A stretch of DNA of 64,000 nt, taken from Pseudooceanicola aestuarii (GTDB lineage Bacteria; Pseudomonadota; Alphaproteobacteria; Rhodobacterales; Rhodobacteraceae). The notes under the pieces were generated by a model, which did no database searches, was not told the origin of the DNA, and saw only the letters and a list, made by a program, of their open reading frames with translations. This document shows, piece by piece, positions 25,728 through 35,006 of this stretch (the stretch's first letter is position 1; every line of letters starts with the position of its first letter). A program made the translations under genes and the position numbers. Where the stretch lies: positions 186,001 to 250,000 of the forward strand of contig NZ_JAAFZC010000001.1 of assembly GCF_010614805.1 (NCBI RefSeq). Direction: 5' to 3'.

Positions 25728-27320
25728 TTACTGGCTCAGGCCCACTTCGGTGAAGATGTGGCCGCCCAGCGGGTGCACCACGTAACCTTCGACCTCGGGA
25801 CGCATCGGCATGTAGACGACCGAATGGGCGATTGTGGCCCAGGGTGCCTGATCCTTGAAGATCTGCTGTGCTTCCTCATAAAGCCGCGTCCGCTCGGCCT
25901 GATCCGTTTCGGACTTGGCTTGCTGCACCACGTCGTCGAACGGCTCATGGCACCATTGCGCGCGGTTGGAGCCGCCCACGGCGTCACAGCCCAGCAGCAC
26001 GGCCAGGAAGTTGTCGGGATCACCGTTGTCCCCGGTCCAGCCCAGCAGGACGGCGCCGTCACGGTCTTCGGCCTTGGAACGGTCCAGATATTCGCCCCAT
26101 TCGTAGGAGACGATTTCCACGTCAACACCGACCTTGGAGAAATCTTCCTGCATCAGCTCCGCCATGCGGCGGGCGTTGGGGTTGTAGGGACGCTGCACCG
26201 GCATCGCCCAGATCTTCATGGACAGATTTTCCACGCCCGCATCCGCCAGCGCCTGCTTGGCGGCCTCGGGATCGTAGGCATCGTCTTCCACGGCGTCGTT
26301 GTAGGACCACATGGTCGGCGGGATCGGGTTCTTGGCGATCTGGCCGGAGCCCTGGAACACCACGTCGATGATGCCCTGCTTGTCGATCGCCATGTTCAGG
26401 GCCTTGCGGACCTCGGGACGGTCGAACGGTTCAACCTTGGTGTTGTAGGCCAGGTAGCCGACGTTCAGGCCTTCCTGCTCCTTGACTTCGATACCCTCAT
26501 CGTCCTGCATCGCCTGCACGTCGGCAGGGTTGGGATAGGGCATGACGTGGCATTCGCCCGCTTGCAGCTTCTGGTAGCGGACCGATGCGTCGGGCGTGAT
26601 CGCGAAGACCAGGTTGTCGACCTTGGGCAGGCCTTCCTTCCAGTAATCCGCGTTCTTGGCGTAGCGGATCACCGCGTCCTTCTGGTAGGCCACGAAGGTG
26701 AACGGGCCGGTGCCGACGGGCGCCTGGTTCATCATCTCCGGGGTGCCGGCATCCATCATCGCATCGCCGTATTCGGCGGACAGGATGGAGGCGAAATCCA
26801 TGGCCATATTGGCGATGAACGGCGCTTCGGGACGGGTCAGCGTGAATTTCACGGTCATGTCGTCCACCTTCTCGATGCTCTCGATCAGGTCGGACATGGA
26901 CATGGCGGCGAAATATTCCCAGGTGCCGCCGGAGACGCCGTTATAGGGGTGATCCTCGTTCATCTGACGCTCGAACGAGAACAGCACGTCATCGGCGTTG
27001 AAATCGCGCGAGGGGGTGAAGCCGTCAGTGGAATGGAACTTCACGCCTTCCCGCAGATGAAAGGTGTATTCCAGGCCATCCTCGGACGCTTCGAAGCTTT
27101 CCGCCAGGCCAGGGACCACTTCCGTGGTGCCGGTCTTGAACTCGACCAGACGGTTGTAGATCGGGTGGCTGGACGCATCAAAGGTCGTGCCCGCGGTGAA
27201 CAGCGCCGGGTCGAACCCCTCGGGGGAGCCTTCGGAGCAATAGACCAGCGTCTGCGCCTGGGCGCCCGCTGCCAGCGCGCACAGCATGGCGCCGGAGGAA
27301 AGTAGTTTCTTAAAAGACAT
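25728..27320 (-). CDS. dppA: dipeptide ABC transporter substrate-binding protein
   Basis: A 530-residue periplasmic protein. The signal peptide MSFKKLLSSGAMLCALAAG ends near AQAQT. The mature N-terminus LVYCSEGSPEGFDPALF, then TSHPIYNRL-like and FHLREGVKFHS.. segments and GTGPFTFVAYQKDAVIRY, closely fit DppA-type dipeptide/heme-binding proteins. CYS residues at LLGCDAVGGSNRAQWC fit the DppA disulfide region. The start at 27320 was picked for the signal peptide and an AGGGAG site; the frame is open further upstream without signal-like sequence. First gene of the operon. Confidence 0.93.
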   Translation of the reverse strand: MSFKKLLSSGAMLCALAAGAQAQTLVYCSEGSPEGFDPALFTAGTTFDASSHPIYNRLVEFKTGTTEVVPGLAESFEASEDGLEYTFHLREGVKFHSTDGFTPSRDFNADDVLFSFERQMNEDHPYNGVSGGTWEYFAAMSMSDLIESIEKVDDMTVKFTLTRPEAPFIANMAMDFASILSAEYGDAMMDAGTPEMMNQAPVGTGPFTFVAYQKDAVIRYAKNADYWKEGLPKVDNLVFAITPDASVRYQKLQAGECHVMPYPNPADVQAMQDDEGIEVKEQEGLNVGYLAYNTKVEPFDRPEVRKALNMAIDKQGIIDVVFQGSGQIAKNPIPPTMWSYNDAVEDDAYDPEAAKQALADAGVENLSMKIWAMPVQRPYNPNARRMAELMQEDFSKVGVDVEIVSYEWGEYLDRSKAEDRDGAVLLGWTGDNGDPDNFLAVLLGCDAVGGSNRAQWCHEPFDDVVQQAKSETDQAERTRLYEEAQQIFKDQAPWATIAHSVVYMPMRPEVEGYVVHPLGGHIFTEVGLSQ

Positions 27321-27977
27321 TGCAGTCTCCCTGTGTTGTGGTTTCGGCTCGATAGCGGTCTTGCCACGATCCGGTTGTCCCGGATCCGCGTCCGCCTCGA
27401 CCCTGCCCCGCGCCAAGCCACCAGATGGGCGGCAGAACGCAAAGCCGGGCCGATTTGCCTTGTTTTTCGCCAGAGTCCAAAGGTTTCCCCGCGTCACCCG
27501 CAGCCACGGAAAGGACTGTCGGCGGCGGCTGGTACCGGTCCGCCAGCAATCGGGGCGGAGCGGACGATCAGCTGCCTGGACGCGGAACGGGTGCAGTACC
27601 TCCTTCGCGATTGGGTGGCGAATCCGGGCCGGTTCGCCACGTTTCGCAGCACCCGTACCCGTTCGGATAGCGCCACCATATGGGATTGCCTATAAAAACG
27701 GCAACACCTGCGGGTCACTCAACCCCGCAAAAGCGCTATCCCGCTTTGATCAAGGCGAATTTTTCTCCGAACGGCGGATCGGCAGGGCCGTCAGGGTCGC
27801 GCGTTTCCCGCCATGCGGGTGCGACCGCACGACGGCACATGCGGCGCGGTGCCTGGCGCCGGTGTCGGCGCGTCCCGCCAGGCGGGACGCCGAACCATCG
27901 GCAAGGCCCGGCGCCCCGGACAAGCAAACAGGCGGCCCGGTTCGGGGCCGCCTGCGTTTACGTCATCGTTCGAAAGA
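27321..27977. other. 657-base intergenic region upstream of dppA and downstream of the DEAD-box gene
   Basis: No convincing gene. For dppA, TTGCCG (27699-27704, minus strand) and TATGGT (27675-27680) are 18 bases apart and could be a weak sigma-70 promoter. Two small inverted repeats lie just upstream of it: TGCGGG/CCCGCA (27709-27729) and AAAGCG/CGCTTT (27730-27747). A near-perfect 19-21-bp palindrome, CGTCCCGCC-A-GGCGGGACG, is at 27871-27889. The DEAD-box terminator is at 27930-27953. Confidence 0.45.
27930..27953 (-). terminator. terminator of the DEAD-box helicase gene
   Basis: A 9-bp stem AGGCGGCCC/GGGCCGCCT around a 6-base loop, 25 bases past the stop on the minus strand, followed in transcription direction by GTTTGCTTG. 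Confidence 0.7.
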
Positions 27978-29243
27978 TCAGGCCGCGCGATGCCGGCGCG
28001 GGCGGCGACGCTTGGCCGCGGGTTGGCCATTGGCGGGCTTTCCGCCACCGCCCCCGCCCTTGCCGCGACGGTTGCCACCGCCACGGCGGCTGACGCCCTC
28101 TCCCGTTCCGGGCGCCGGCGCGGTGCCCGAGGCGACGGGGATATCGACCTTCATCAACTTCTGGATCTGGCGCAGCAGATCGCCTTCCTCCGGGGAGCAG
28201 AAGGCGATCGCCTCCCCCTCGCGCCCGGCGCGGGCGGTGCGGCCGATGCGGTGAACGTAATTATCCGGCACCTCGGGCAGATCGTAGTTGATCACGTAGG
28301 CGACGCCGGGAATGTCGATACCGCGCGCGGCCACGTCGGTCGCCACCAGAACGGTAACGGTGCCATCGCGAAACGCCTTGATGGCACGGTCGCGCTGGCC
28401 CTGGCTCTTGTTGCCATGGATGGAGGCGGCGTTATAGCCATCGGCCACCAGCCCCTTCATCAGCTTTTCCGCGCCGTGTTTGGTGCGGCCAAAAACCAGC
28501 GTCAGCGCATCGGTATCGCGCGACAGGATTTCCCGCAGTTTCGTCGGCTTCTCGGCCTTGGGCAGGAAATGCACCGATTGCGTGACCTTGTCGGCGGCTT
28601 TCCCCGGCGGAGAGACCTGAACCCGTTGCGGATTGGTCAGATAGGCGCGGCTCAGCTCCTCCATCTGCTTGGGCATGGTGGCGGAGAACAGCATGGTCTG
28701 GCGGGGCGTGCCCAGTTTCGGCGCGATACGGCGCAGCGCATGGATAAAGCCCATGTCAAGCATCTGGTCGGCCTCGTCCAGCACCAGATGACGCACCTGG
28801 CCCAGATCGACGGAGCCGCGATCCATCAGGTCGATCAGGCGGCCCGGCGTGGCCACCAGGATATCGGTGCCGCGTTGCAGCATGTTGATCTGGCGGTTGA
28901 TCGATTGCCCCCCGACCACGGTCGCAACCTTGACCTTGGTGTGGTCGGTCAGCCGCCGCAGGCTGTCGGCGATCTGGTTGACCAGTTCGCGGGTGGGGGC
29001 CAGGATCAGCGCCTTGGCGGTTTTCGGCGCGGGTTTGCCGGGCTGGGCCAGCAGGTGATCGACCAGCGGCAGGCCAAAGGCCAGCGTCTTGCCGGTGCCG
29101 GTCTGGGCCAGGCCCAGTACGTCATGGCCGTCCAGCGCCAGCGGGATGGCGCGTTGCTGAATGGGGGTAGGTTCGGAGAACCCGGCCTGGGCAATCGCGT
29201 CGTTCAATGCCTGGGACAGGCCCAGCGTGTCGAATTCGGACAA
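27978..29243 (-). CDS. DEAD-box ATP-dependent RNA helicase
   Basis: A ~421-residue RNA helicase (RhlE/DeaD type) for ribosome assembly or RNA turnover. Ordered motifs: Q motif GFSEPTPIQQRAIP, motif I AQTGTGKT, PTRELV, motif II VLDEADQMLDMGF, motif III LFSATMP, then TDVAARGIDIPGV and HRIGRTARAGREG. The C-terminus is a Lys/Arg/Gly-rich basic tail (RRGGGNRRGKGGGGGG) that should bind RNA. No ATG is near the conserved start; TTG29243 follows AAGGA with good spacing and gives a SEFDTLGL N-terminus typical of RhlE. Stands alone, with a terminator. Confidence 0.93.
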   Translation of the reverse strand: MSEFDTLGLSQALNDAIAQAGFSEPTPIQQRAIPLALDGHDVLGLAQTGTGKTLAFGLPLVDHLLAQPGKPAPKTAKALILAPTRELVNQIADSLRRLTDHTKVKVATVVGGQSINRQINMLQRGTDILVATPGRLIDLMDRGSVDLGQVRHLVLDEADQMLDMGFIHALRRIAPKLGTPRQTMLFSATMPKQMEELSRAYLTNPQRVQVSPPGKAADKVTQSVHFLPKAEKPTKLREILSRDTDALTLVFGRTKHGAEKLMKGLVADGYNAASIHGNKSQGQRDRAIKAFRDGTVTVLVATDVAARGIDIPGVAYVINYDLPEVPDNYVHRIGRTARAGREGEAIAFCSPEEGDLLRQIQKLMKVDIPVASGTAPAPGTGEGVSRRGGGNRRGKGGGGGGKPANGQPAAKRRRPRRHRAA

Positions 29244-29621
29244 GTCTATTCCTTCATCTCCGCACGGGCAGGCCCGGCGGATGTTATGCTTGGCCAGGCG
29301 GGGATCGCACGACCAACGGAGGGCGACGGGGCCTCTGGACGATCGGGCGTATCCCGGCCTGTCCGGCCACGGCGTCAAGAACCCTGCGTGATTGGGAACT
29401 GGAAGTTGGTACGCTGGTGTGCCCAGGGGCACGGCATGCTCACGCGGCAGCGCAGCGTAGGGGGGATTTGGGGCATCGGCGCCGCAAAGTCAAGCCATGG
29501 CCGCGCGCCTTGGCAGCGCACGGCTCCGACAGGCCATCCGACATCGATACATCCCGGCGGCCTTTTCGACGCCCCTGCCGGGCGGCGGGCGCGGCGGGCA
29601 GTCTGCCGCGCCGCAGCGCGA
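29244..29621. other. 378-base intergenic region upstream of the helicase gene
   Basis: Lies between the helicase start and the end of the SDR gene on the same strand. I see no gene, RNA gene or clear promoter in it. A long 5' leader, as many DEAD-box genes have for cold or auto-regulation, is possible but not shown by any motif. Confidence 0.4.
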
Positions 29622-30386
29622 TCAATCCGCTGTCCAACCGCCATCGACCATCAGCGCCGTACCGGTGACAAGCGCCGCCGCGTCGGAGGCCAGGTAGAGG
29701 ATGGCGCCGGCGACGTCTTCCACCTCCCCCACGCGGCCCAGCTTGATCCGGTCTTCCACCCAGGCCCGGCGCGCTGGGTCGTCCAGGGTGCGCGCGCCCA
29801 GCGGCGTGGCGATGAAGGTCGGGCAGACGGTGTTGATCCGCACCTGCGCCGGCCCCCATTCCACGGCCATGGCCCGCACCATCCCCTCCAGCCCGTGCTT
29901 GGTCGCGCAATAGACCGCGCGGTCGATCCCGCCGACATGCCCCATCTGTGAGCCGACATGCACGATGCTGCCCGGTTTCCCCTCGGCGATCATCCGCTCT
30001 GCCGCCCAGGCCGACAGGAAATAGGCCGCCCGCAGGTTCAGCCCCATCACCGCGTCATAATCCGCAGGATCGGTCATCACGGCCGGGGAATGCCGCGCAG
30101 TCCCGGCGGAGTTCACCACGATGTCGAACCGCCGCGTCGCCAGCACCGGGCGCAGCGCATCCAGATCGGCCATGTCCAGGACCAGCGCCTCCGCGGAATA
30201 GCCCCTTTCATGCAGCGCGGCGATTGTCCCCTCCAGCGCCTGCGCTCCACGTGCGGCGCAGACCACATGCGCGCCGGCATCGGCCAGGGCCACCGCCGCC
30301 CCCTGCCCGATCCCCGAGGACGCCCCCGTGATCAGGGCGACGCGGTCCTGCAGACCAAAGGCGGGCGGGCGGGGCAGGTCGATCAT
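29622..30386 (-). CDS. short-chain dehydrogenase/reductase
   Basis: A 254-residue classical SDR. Cofactor motif TGASSGIGQG near residue 20, NSAGTARHS (NAG-type motif), catalytic Ser in VHVGSQMGHVG, Tyr and Lys in YCATKHGLEG, and C-terminal GTALMVDGGW. It resembles the gluconate-5-dehydrogenase / 3-oxoacyl-ACP-reductase side of the family, but the substrate is not readable. It is monocistronic and divergent from the antiporter gene. Confidence 0.87.
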   Translation of the reverse strand: MIDLPRPPAFGLQDRVALITGASSGIGQGAAVALADAGAHVVCAARGAQALEGTIAALHERGYSAEALVLDMADLDALRPVLATRRFDIVVNSAGTARHSPAVMTDPADYDAVMGLNLRAAYFLSAWAAERMIAEGKPGSIVHVGSQMGHVGGIDRAVYCATKHGLEGMVRAMAVEWGPAQVRINTVCPTFIATPLGARTLDDPARRAWVEDRIKLGRVGEVEDVAGAILYLASDAAALVTGTALMVDGGWTAD

Positions 30387-30576
30387 GGGGCGTCTCCTGT
30401 GGCGCGGGGCGCGGGCGGGGTGTTGCGACGGGAGTCCGCCTCGGCCCGGGTTCTCTGCTACGGCGCCGGGCCCCGCCCTGGCAAGCCCCGACCGATCTCA
30501 GACCAAACCTGCCACAGGCGAAGATTTTTCACCGCCAGTGATTCCATGCGCGCGGGTGACACGCTATCTGCCCCAT

Positions 30577-33096
30577 ATGGATATCGTTCTGATCACTGCT
30601 GTCATCGCGTCGCTGTTTCTGGTCATCGGCGCGGCCGAGCCGCTGGCGGCCCGGTTGCGGCTACCCTATAGCGTGATCCTGGCGCTGTTGGGCATCCTGA
30701 TCGGCGCCGGGGCGATCTTTTTCCTGCGGACGGATCTGACCGATGCGCTGAACCCGGTGGCCGAAGCGATCCTTGGCTTGCCGATCCGCTCGAATGTGTT
30801 CCTCTACGTCTTCCTGCCCACCCTGATCTTCCAGGCAACGCTGGGCATGAACCTGCGGCGGATGCTGGACGACTGGGTGCCGATCCTGGTGCTGGCGGTG
30901 GTGGCCGTGGTGGTGGCCACGCTGGTGGTGGGCTATGCGCTGGCGCTTGTCAGCCCGCTCCCGCTGGCGGCCTGCCTGTTGATCGGCGCCATCGTGTCGA
31001 CCACTGACCCCTCGGCGGTGGTCAGCATCTTCCGCTCGATCTCGGCCCCGCAGAGGCTGGCGCGCATCATCGAAGGCGAAAGCCTGCTGAACGACGCCGC
31101 CGCCATCGCGTTGTTCGGCCTGTTCATGAGCTTTGTCATGCTGGGCGTGCCCAACCCCGCCCTGGGCGATGCGCTGGCGCAATTCCCGTTGCTGATCGGC
31201 GGCGGCGCGGTCACCGGCTGGGTCGCGGCACGGCTGGCGGTCTGGGTGATGGCGTTGTTCGAACGCTACGTGCTGGCGCAGATCTCGATCTCGGTGGCGC
31301 TGCCCTATCTGGCCTATATCGGCGCGGAACAAAGCATCGGCGCCTCGGGCGTGATCGCCGTGGTTGCGGCGGGGCTGACGTTGAACCTGACTGCGCCGGG
31401 GCGCCTGCCGCCGCAAGCCTGGACCCAGCTGCGGGAGGTCTGGGATTTGCTCGCCCATTGGGGCGGCGCCCTGATCTTCATCCTGGCCGCGCTGCTGATC
31501 CCCCGCCTGATGGAGGAGATCCGCCTCACCGACCTTGGCCTGATCGGCGTGGTCGTCGCGGCCGCCATCGCGGCGCGCGGGCTGATCCTGTTCGGGCTGA
31601 TGCCCCTGCTGTCGGTGACCCGCCTGTCGCCGGTGGTGGAACGGCCCTACCGGGTGGCGATCCTGTGGGGCGGCCTGCGGGGCGCCGTCACGCTGGCGCT
31701 GGCCCTGGCCGTGACCGAAAGCGTCCGCGTCCCGCTGGAGGTCAAGCGGCTGGTCGGCATCCTGGCCACCGGCTTTGCCCTGTTCACGCTGCTGGTACAG
31801 GGGACGACGCTGCGCAGCGTGATCCGCTGGCTGGGACTGGACCGGCTGTCGCCCATCGACCGCGCGTTGGCGCGGCAGGTCGTCGCCGTGGCCTTGCAGA
31901 CGGTGCGGGCCGATGTCTCCCGCACGGCGGAGAATTACGAATTGTCCCGCGACATCGTCCGCGCCGAGGCCAAGCAATTCGGCGACACCCTTGAAGCGGC
32001 GGTCAAGGCGGCGGAGGACGGTGGCGAAATCCTGGACCGCGACCGCATCACCCTGGGCCTGATCGCGCTGGCCGGGGCGGAGCGGGACACCATCCTGGCG
32101 CGGGTGCGGGACCGCATGATCTCGGCCCGGTTGGCGGAACAGATCCTGTCCGACAGTGACCGCCTGATCGAGGCGGCACGCTCCGGCGGGCGATCGGGCT
32201 ACAACCGCGCGGCGCGCCGGGCGATCGGCTACGGCCCGACGTTTCGCATCGCGGTCTGGCTGCGCAACCGGCTGCGAATTTCCGCCCCCCTGGCGCGGGT
32301 CACGGCGGACCGGTTCGAATTGCTGCTGACGCAACGGTTGATCTTACGCGACCTGGGGCGGTTCCTCGACCAACGTCTGCGCCGCATCCATGGCCGCCGC
32401 GTCACCGATCTGCTGCAAGAGCTGCTGTCGCGCCGGGTGGAACGGATGGAAACCGCGCTGGAAGGCCTGCGCCTGCAATATCCGGGCTATGCCGAGGAGC
32501 TGGAGCGCCGTTTCCTGCGCCGCACCGCCCTGCGCCTGGAGGAGGCCGAATACGGTGCCATGCGCGAGGACGGGCTGATCGGCGCGGAACTGCACACCGT
32601 CCTGTTGCAGGATCTCGGCGCGCGGCGCGCCGCCGCCGAAGGCCGCCCGCCGCTGGACCTGACCCTGCGCCGGGCGGAACTGGTGCAACGCCTGCCACTG
32701 TTCGCCGACCTGGACGAGACGACGCGCAAACGCCTGGGCCGTGCGCTGGTGGCGCAATTCGCCGATGCGGGCGATGTCATCCTGCGCAAGGACCATCCGG
32801 CGCGCAGCGTTTATTTCGTGGCCTCCGGCGCCGTGGAGCTGGAGACGGCGGGCCAGACCTGGCGGCTTGGTCAGGGGGAGATGTTCGGCCAGATGGCCGT
32901 GCTGATGCAGAAACCCCGCCGGACGGAGGTCCGCACCATCGCGCCGACGACCTTCCTGGTACTGGACGAATTCCGCTTTCGCCGGTTCCTGCGCCGCAGC
33001 CCTGCCCTGCGGCAGGCGGTGCGCCAGGCCGCCGAGAAACGCGGGATGGACCTGTCCGCCCTGCTATCCGAAGACGATTCCGCGACGAAGGACTAG
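30577..33096 (+). CDS. NhaP-type Na+(K+)/H+ antiporter with C-terminal cyclic-nucleotide-binding domain
   Basis: An 839-residue CPA1-family antiporter. The first ~400 residues have about 12 membrane helices with TTDPSAVVSIFRS and the ion-site EGESLLNDAAAIALF. A long helical cytoplasmic region follows. Residues ~695-800 form a CRP-like cNMP-binding domain (GDVILRKDHPARSVYFVASGAV and GEMFGQMAVLMQKPRRTEV), so activity is probably gated by cyclic nucleotide or a similar ligand. ATG30577 starts directly at the first helix; the frame is open upstream but is not membrane-like. Monocistronic. Confidence 0.92.
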   Translation: MDIVLITAVIASLFLVIGAAEPLAARLRLPYSVILALLGILIGAGAIFFLRTDLTDALNPVAEAILGLPIRSNVFLYVFLPTLIFQATLGMNLRRMLDDWVPILVLAVVAVVVATLVVGYALALVSPLPLAACLLIGAIVSTTDPSAVVSIFRSISAPQRLARIIEGESLLNDAAAIALFGLFMSFVMLGVPNPALGDALAQFPLLIGGGAVTGWVAARLAVWVMALFERYVLAQISISVALPYLAYIGAEQSIGASGVIAVVAAGLTLNLTAPGRLPPQAWTQLREVWDLLAHWGGALIFILAALLIPRLMEEIRLTDLGLIGVVVAAAIAARGLILFGLMPLLSVTRLSPVVERPYRVAILWGGLRGAVTLALALAVTESVRVPLEVKRLVGILATGFALFTLLVQGTTLRSVIRWLGLDRLSPIDRALARQVVAVALQTVRADVSRTAENYELSRDIVRAEAKQFGDTLEAAVKAAEDGGEILDRDRITLGLIALAGAERDTILARVRDRMISARLAEQILSDSDRLIEAARSGGRSGYNRAARRAIGYGPTFRIAVWLRNRLRISAPLARVTADRFELLLTQRLILRDLGRFLDQRLRRIHGRRVTDLLQELLSRRVERMETALEGLRLQYPGYAEELERRFLRRTALRLEEAEYGAMREDGLIGAELHTVLLQDLGARRAAAEGRPPLDLTLRRAELVQRLPLFADLDETTRKRLGRALVAQFADAGDVILRKDHPARSVYFVASGAVELETAGQTWRLGQGEMFGQMAVLMQKPRRTEVRTIAPTTFLVLDEFRFRRFLRRSPALRQAVRQAAEKRGMDLSALLSEDDSATKD

Positions 33097-33128
33097 CCTG
33101 TAGCTGCCATGCGGGTGTGCGCCATTCC

Positions 33129-33147
33129 GGCAGGCAGGCAGGCAGGC
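33129..33147. repeat. (GGCA)4 tetranucleotide repeat
   Basis: Four full GGCA units plus GGC in the 113-base gap between the convergent antiporter and NusG-like genes. It is outside any recognised coding or control region. Confidence 0.7.
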
Positions 33148-33209
33148 GGTGCGGAGGAGGGGCGACCTGCGCCCGAACCTTCCGCCCTCACCCTGCCCGC
33201 ACCGGTCGG

Positions 33210-33746
33210 TCATCCGGCGCGCAGGTGGCGCGGATTCACCGCCACGCGGGTCTCTCCGCCCATCAGGTCCATCAGCACCCAGACGCGCTGATCCTTGGCG
33301 ATCGATTCGACCCGCGCCACGAAATCGGCAAAGGGCCCATGGGTCACGCGCACCGTGTCGCCGGGCTGCGGCGTGGCGTCGGGGACCAGCTGGCCGGTGT
33401 CGTCACAACGCGCCTTCAACCCTGCGACCAGATCGGCGGGCACCGGTGCCGGGCCGCCGCCGAAACTGATCAGCCGCGTCACCCCGTAGGTTGAGTTCAC
33501 CTTGCGCCACACGCCCTGCGCCACGTCGAAAGCCACGAAGATATATCCCGGAAACAACGGCCTGCGCGCGGTGACAAAGCGCCCGGAGCGTTGGCGGGTC
33601 TCTTCCTCCATCGGCAGGAAGGTCGCAAAGCCCTGCCGGGTCAGGTTCTTGTCGGCGATCGCGGCGCAATTGGGTTTGAGCTGCGCCAGGAACCAGGTTT
33701 CCTGCGGCCGCTCTGCCAGATGCTCCGCCGTCTGTATCTCGCTCAT
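33210..33746 (-). CDS. orphan NusG-family (RfaH-like) transcription factor
   Basis: A 178-residue NusG paralogue. N-terminal NGN domain: WFLAQLKPNCAAIADKNLTRQGFATFLP, then RRPLFPGYIFVAFD, the NGN signature; the C-terminal KOW domain shows PGDTVRVTHGPFADFVARV. The true nusG normally sits beside secE and ribosomal genes; this copy stands alone, which suggests a specialised antiterminator for long polysaccharide or secretion operons like RfaH/LoaP (inference). ATG33746 (MSEIQTAEH) is chosen; an in-frame Met lies four codons upstream. Confidence 0.88.
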   Translation of the reverse strand: MSEIQTAEHLAERPQETWFLAQLKPNCAAIADKNLTRQGFATFLPMEEETRQRSGRFVTARRPLFPGYIFVAFDVAQGVWRKVNSTYGVTRLISFGGGPAPVPADLVAGLKARCDDTGQLVPDATPQPGDTVRVTHGPFADFVARVESIAKDQRVWVLMDLMGGETRVAVNPRHLRAG

Positions 33747-33867
33747 GCAAGCCCCCATCTTTCGCAGTTTCTTCTGTCATTGCCGCCGACCAAAGGTCCA
33801 CAGCGACATTGCAGTTCGATGACGATCCGGCCATTCCCCGCCGCCCCTGCCCGATTTTGTCGCGCGC

Positions 33868-34917
33868 TCACGCCTCCAGCCACAGGGCACCGGACAAGAC
33901 GCGCCGCACCAGGCCGGGCTGACCGGACACGCCCAGCCGGGCAAAGATCGCCTTTGAACAGGTGCGGGCCGTGGCTTCGGTCCAGCCCAGGCGGTGGGCC
34001 GCGTCGCGCAGGGAATGGCCGTCGCAGATCAGCGCGGTCAGCCTGGCTTCGCTGAGGGTCAAGGCGAAATGGCGGGCGATCCTTGCGGGCGGAATCGCGG
34101 CACAAGGCATGGAATGGCGCAGGCGAGCCAGGATCGCCGCGTCCCCCGGGCCGGGGTCGCGGGTCAGGACCAGTTCGACCAGCGGATCGCGCGACAGGGT
34201 CAGGGGCACCGGCCCCTCCCCCGCCAGGCAGGCCGTCAGGCCGCCGCGCAGCGCCAGCGCCCGCGCTCCATCTGCCAGATCCAGCCGCCGCCGCGCGGCC
34301 AGTTGCAGACCCAGCGCCGCACCCCAGGTGCGGGCGGCAGGCGACAGGTCCAGGATCAGCCCTGTCGCATCCAGCAGCAGCCACCCGGCCCCCAGCCCGG
34401 CGGCGAGCCCGGCGTCGCGCGCGGCCCGCTCGCGGGCGGCCTGATGCCGGGCCCAGATCTCTGCCGCCTGCCCGAGAAACGGCGCCAGCGCGTTCAGCTG
34501 CTGCCCGTCGGCACTGCGAAAATCCTGCCGGTGCGACTGCCGCGCGATGCCCAACGTCGCCTGAAGATGCGTGCCCGCCCGCGCCTTGACCACGCGCAGG
34601 GCCCCCGCATCGCCCGGATCGCCGGGCAGTTCGTCGGCGCCATAAACCCGATCGAACCGCAGGCTGCGGCGAATCGCGGCCTCCGGCCCGGCCATCGTGC
34701 CGTGGACCCAGGAGGGGCCGCGCCCCCGCGCGGGATCCAGCCACAGCGCGGCGCCATCCGCTCGGGTCACCTGTCGCAGCCGCTGCAACATGTCCTGCCA
34801 GGGCGCCCCGGCGACCGCACTGTCGCCACCATCGGCCGCCTCGCACTCCGTCGCGCCTCCTGCGGCAGCCGCGAAAAGCGCCCGGATCAGGGCCGTCTGT
34901 TCATCCACATGTGCCAT
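33868..34917 (-). CDS. LuxR-type helix-turn-helix regulator
   Basis: About 349 residues. The C-terminal ~65 residues form a LuxR/GerE HTH: RHFALTLSEARLTALICDG, AAHRLGWTEATARTCSKAIFARLG. The N-terminal ~270 residues are Ala/Arg-rich and PAS-like in pattern but not a recognised sensor domain. ATG34917 was chosen; a GGGAGGT ribosome site 11 bases upstream lies inside a perfect 18-base inverted repeat. It is divergent from cysD (89-base gap), but there is no proof that it controls sulfate assimilation. Confidence 0.8.
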   Translation of the reverse strand: MAHVDEQTALIRALFAAAAGGATECEAADGGDSAVAGAPWQDMLQRLRQVTRADGAALWLDPARGRGPSWVHGTMAGPEAAIRRSLRFDRVYGADELPGDPGDAGALRVVKARAGTHLQATLGIARQSHRQDFRSADGQQLNALAPFLGQAAEIWARHQAARERAARDAGLAAGLGAGWLLLDATGLILDLSPAARTWGAALGLQLAARRRLDLADGARALALRGGLTACLAGEGPVPLTLSRDPLVELVLTRDPGPGDAAILARLRHSMPCAAIPPARIARHFALTLSEARLTALICDGHSLRDAAHRLGWTEATARTCSKAIFARLGVSGQPGLVRRVLSGALWLEA

Positions 34918-34928
34918 GCGGGCAGCAT

Positions 34929-34946
34929 ACCTCCCATTTGGGAGGT
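34929..34946. promoter_or_regulatory. palindrome covering the ribosome site of the LuxR-type gene
   Basis: ACCTCCCATTTGGGAGGT has 8-bp arms around TT. On the minus strand it contains the GGGAGGT Shine-Dalgarno of the LuxR-type gene, so it could act as an operator (autoregulation) or as an RNA hairpin hiding the ribosome site. Confidence 0.5.
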
Positions 34947-35006
34947 TCGCCAAGAGGCGCCGCGCCTTAGCTAGGCGAAACCCCCTCAGCAAGAGATGAT
35001 TCGAGC

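Noticed and set aside
27813..29951. Long open frame antisense to the DEAD-box gene and its upstream region
   Set aside because: All helicase motifs are on the minus strand in order; the plus-strand product is compositionally odd and crosses the helicase terminator.
30661..32334. Open frame antisense to the antiporter
   Set aside because: A Gln/Asp/Arg-rich shadow of membrane helices on the plus strand.
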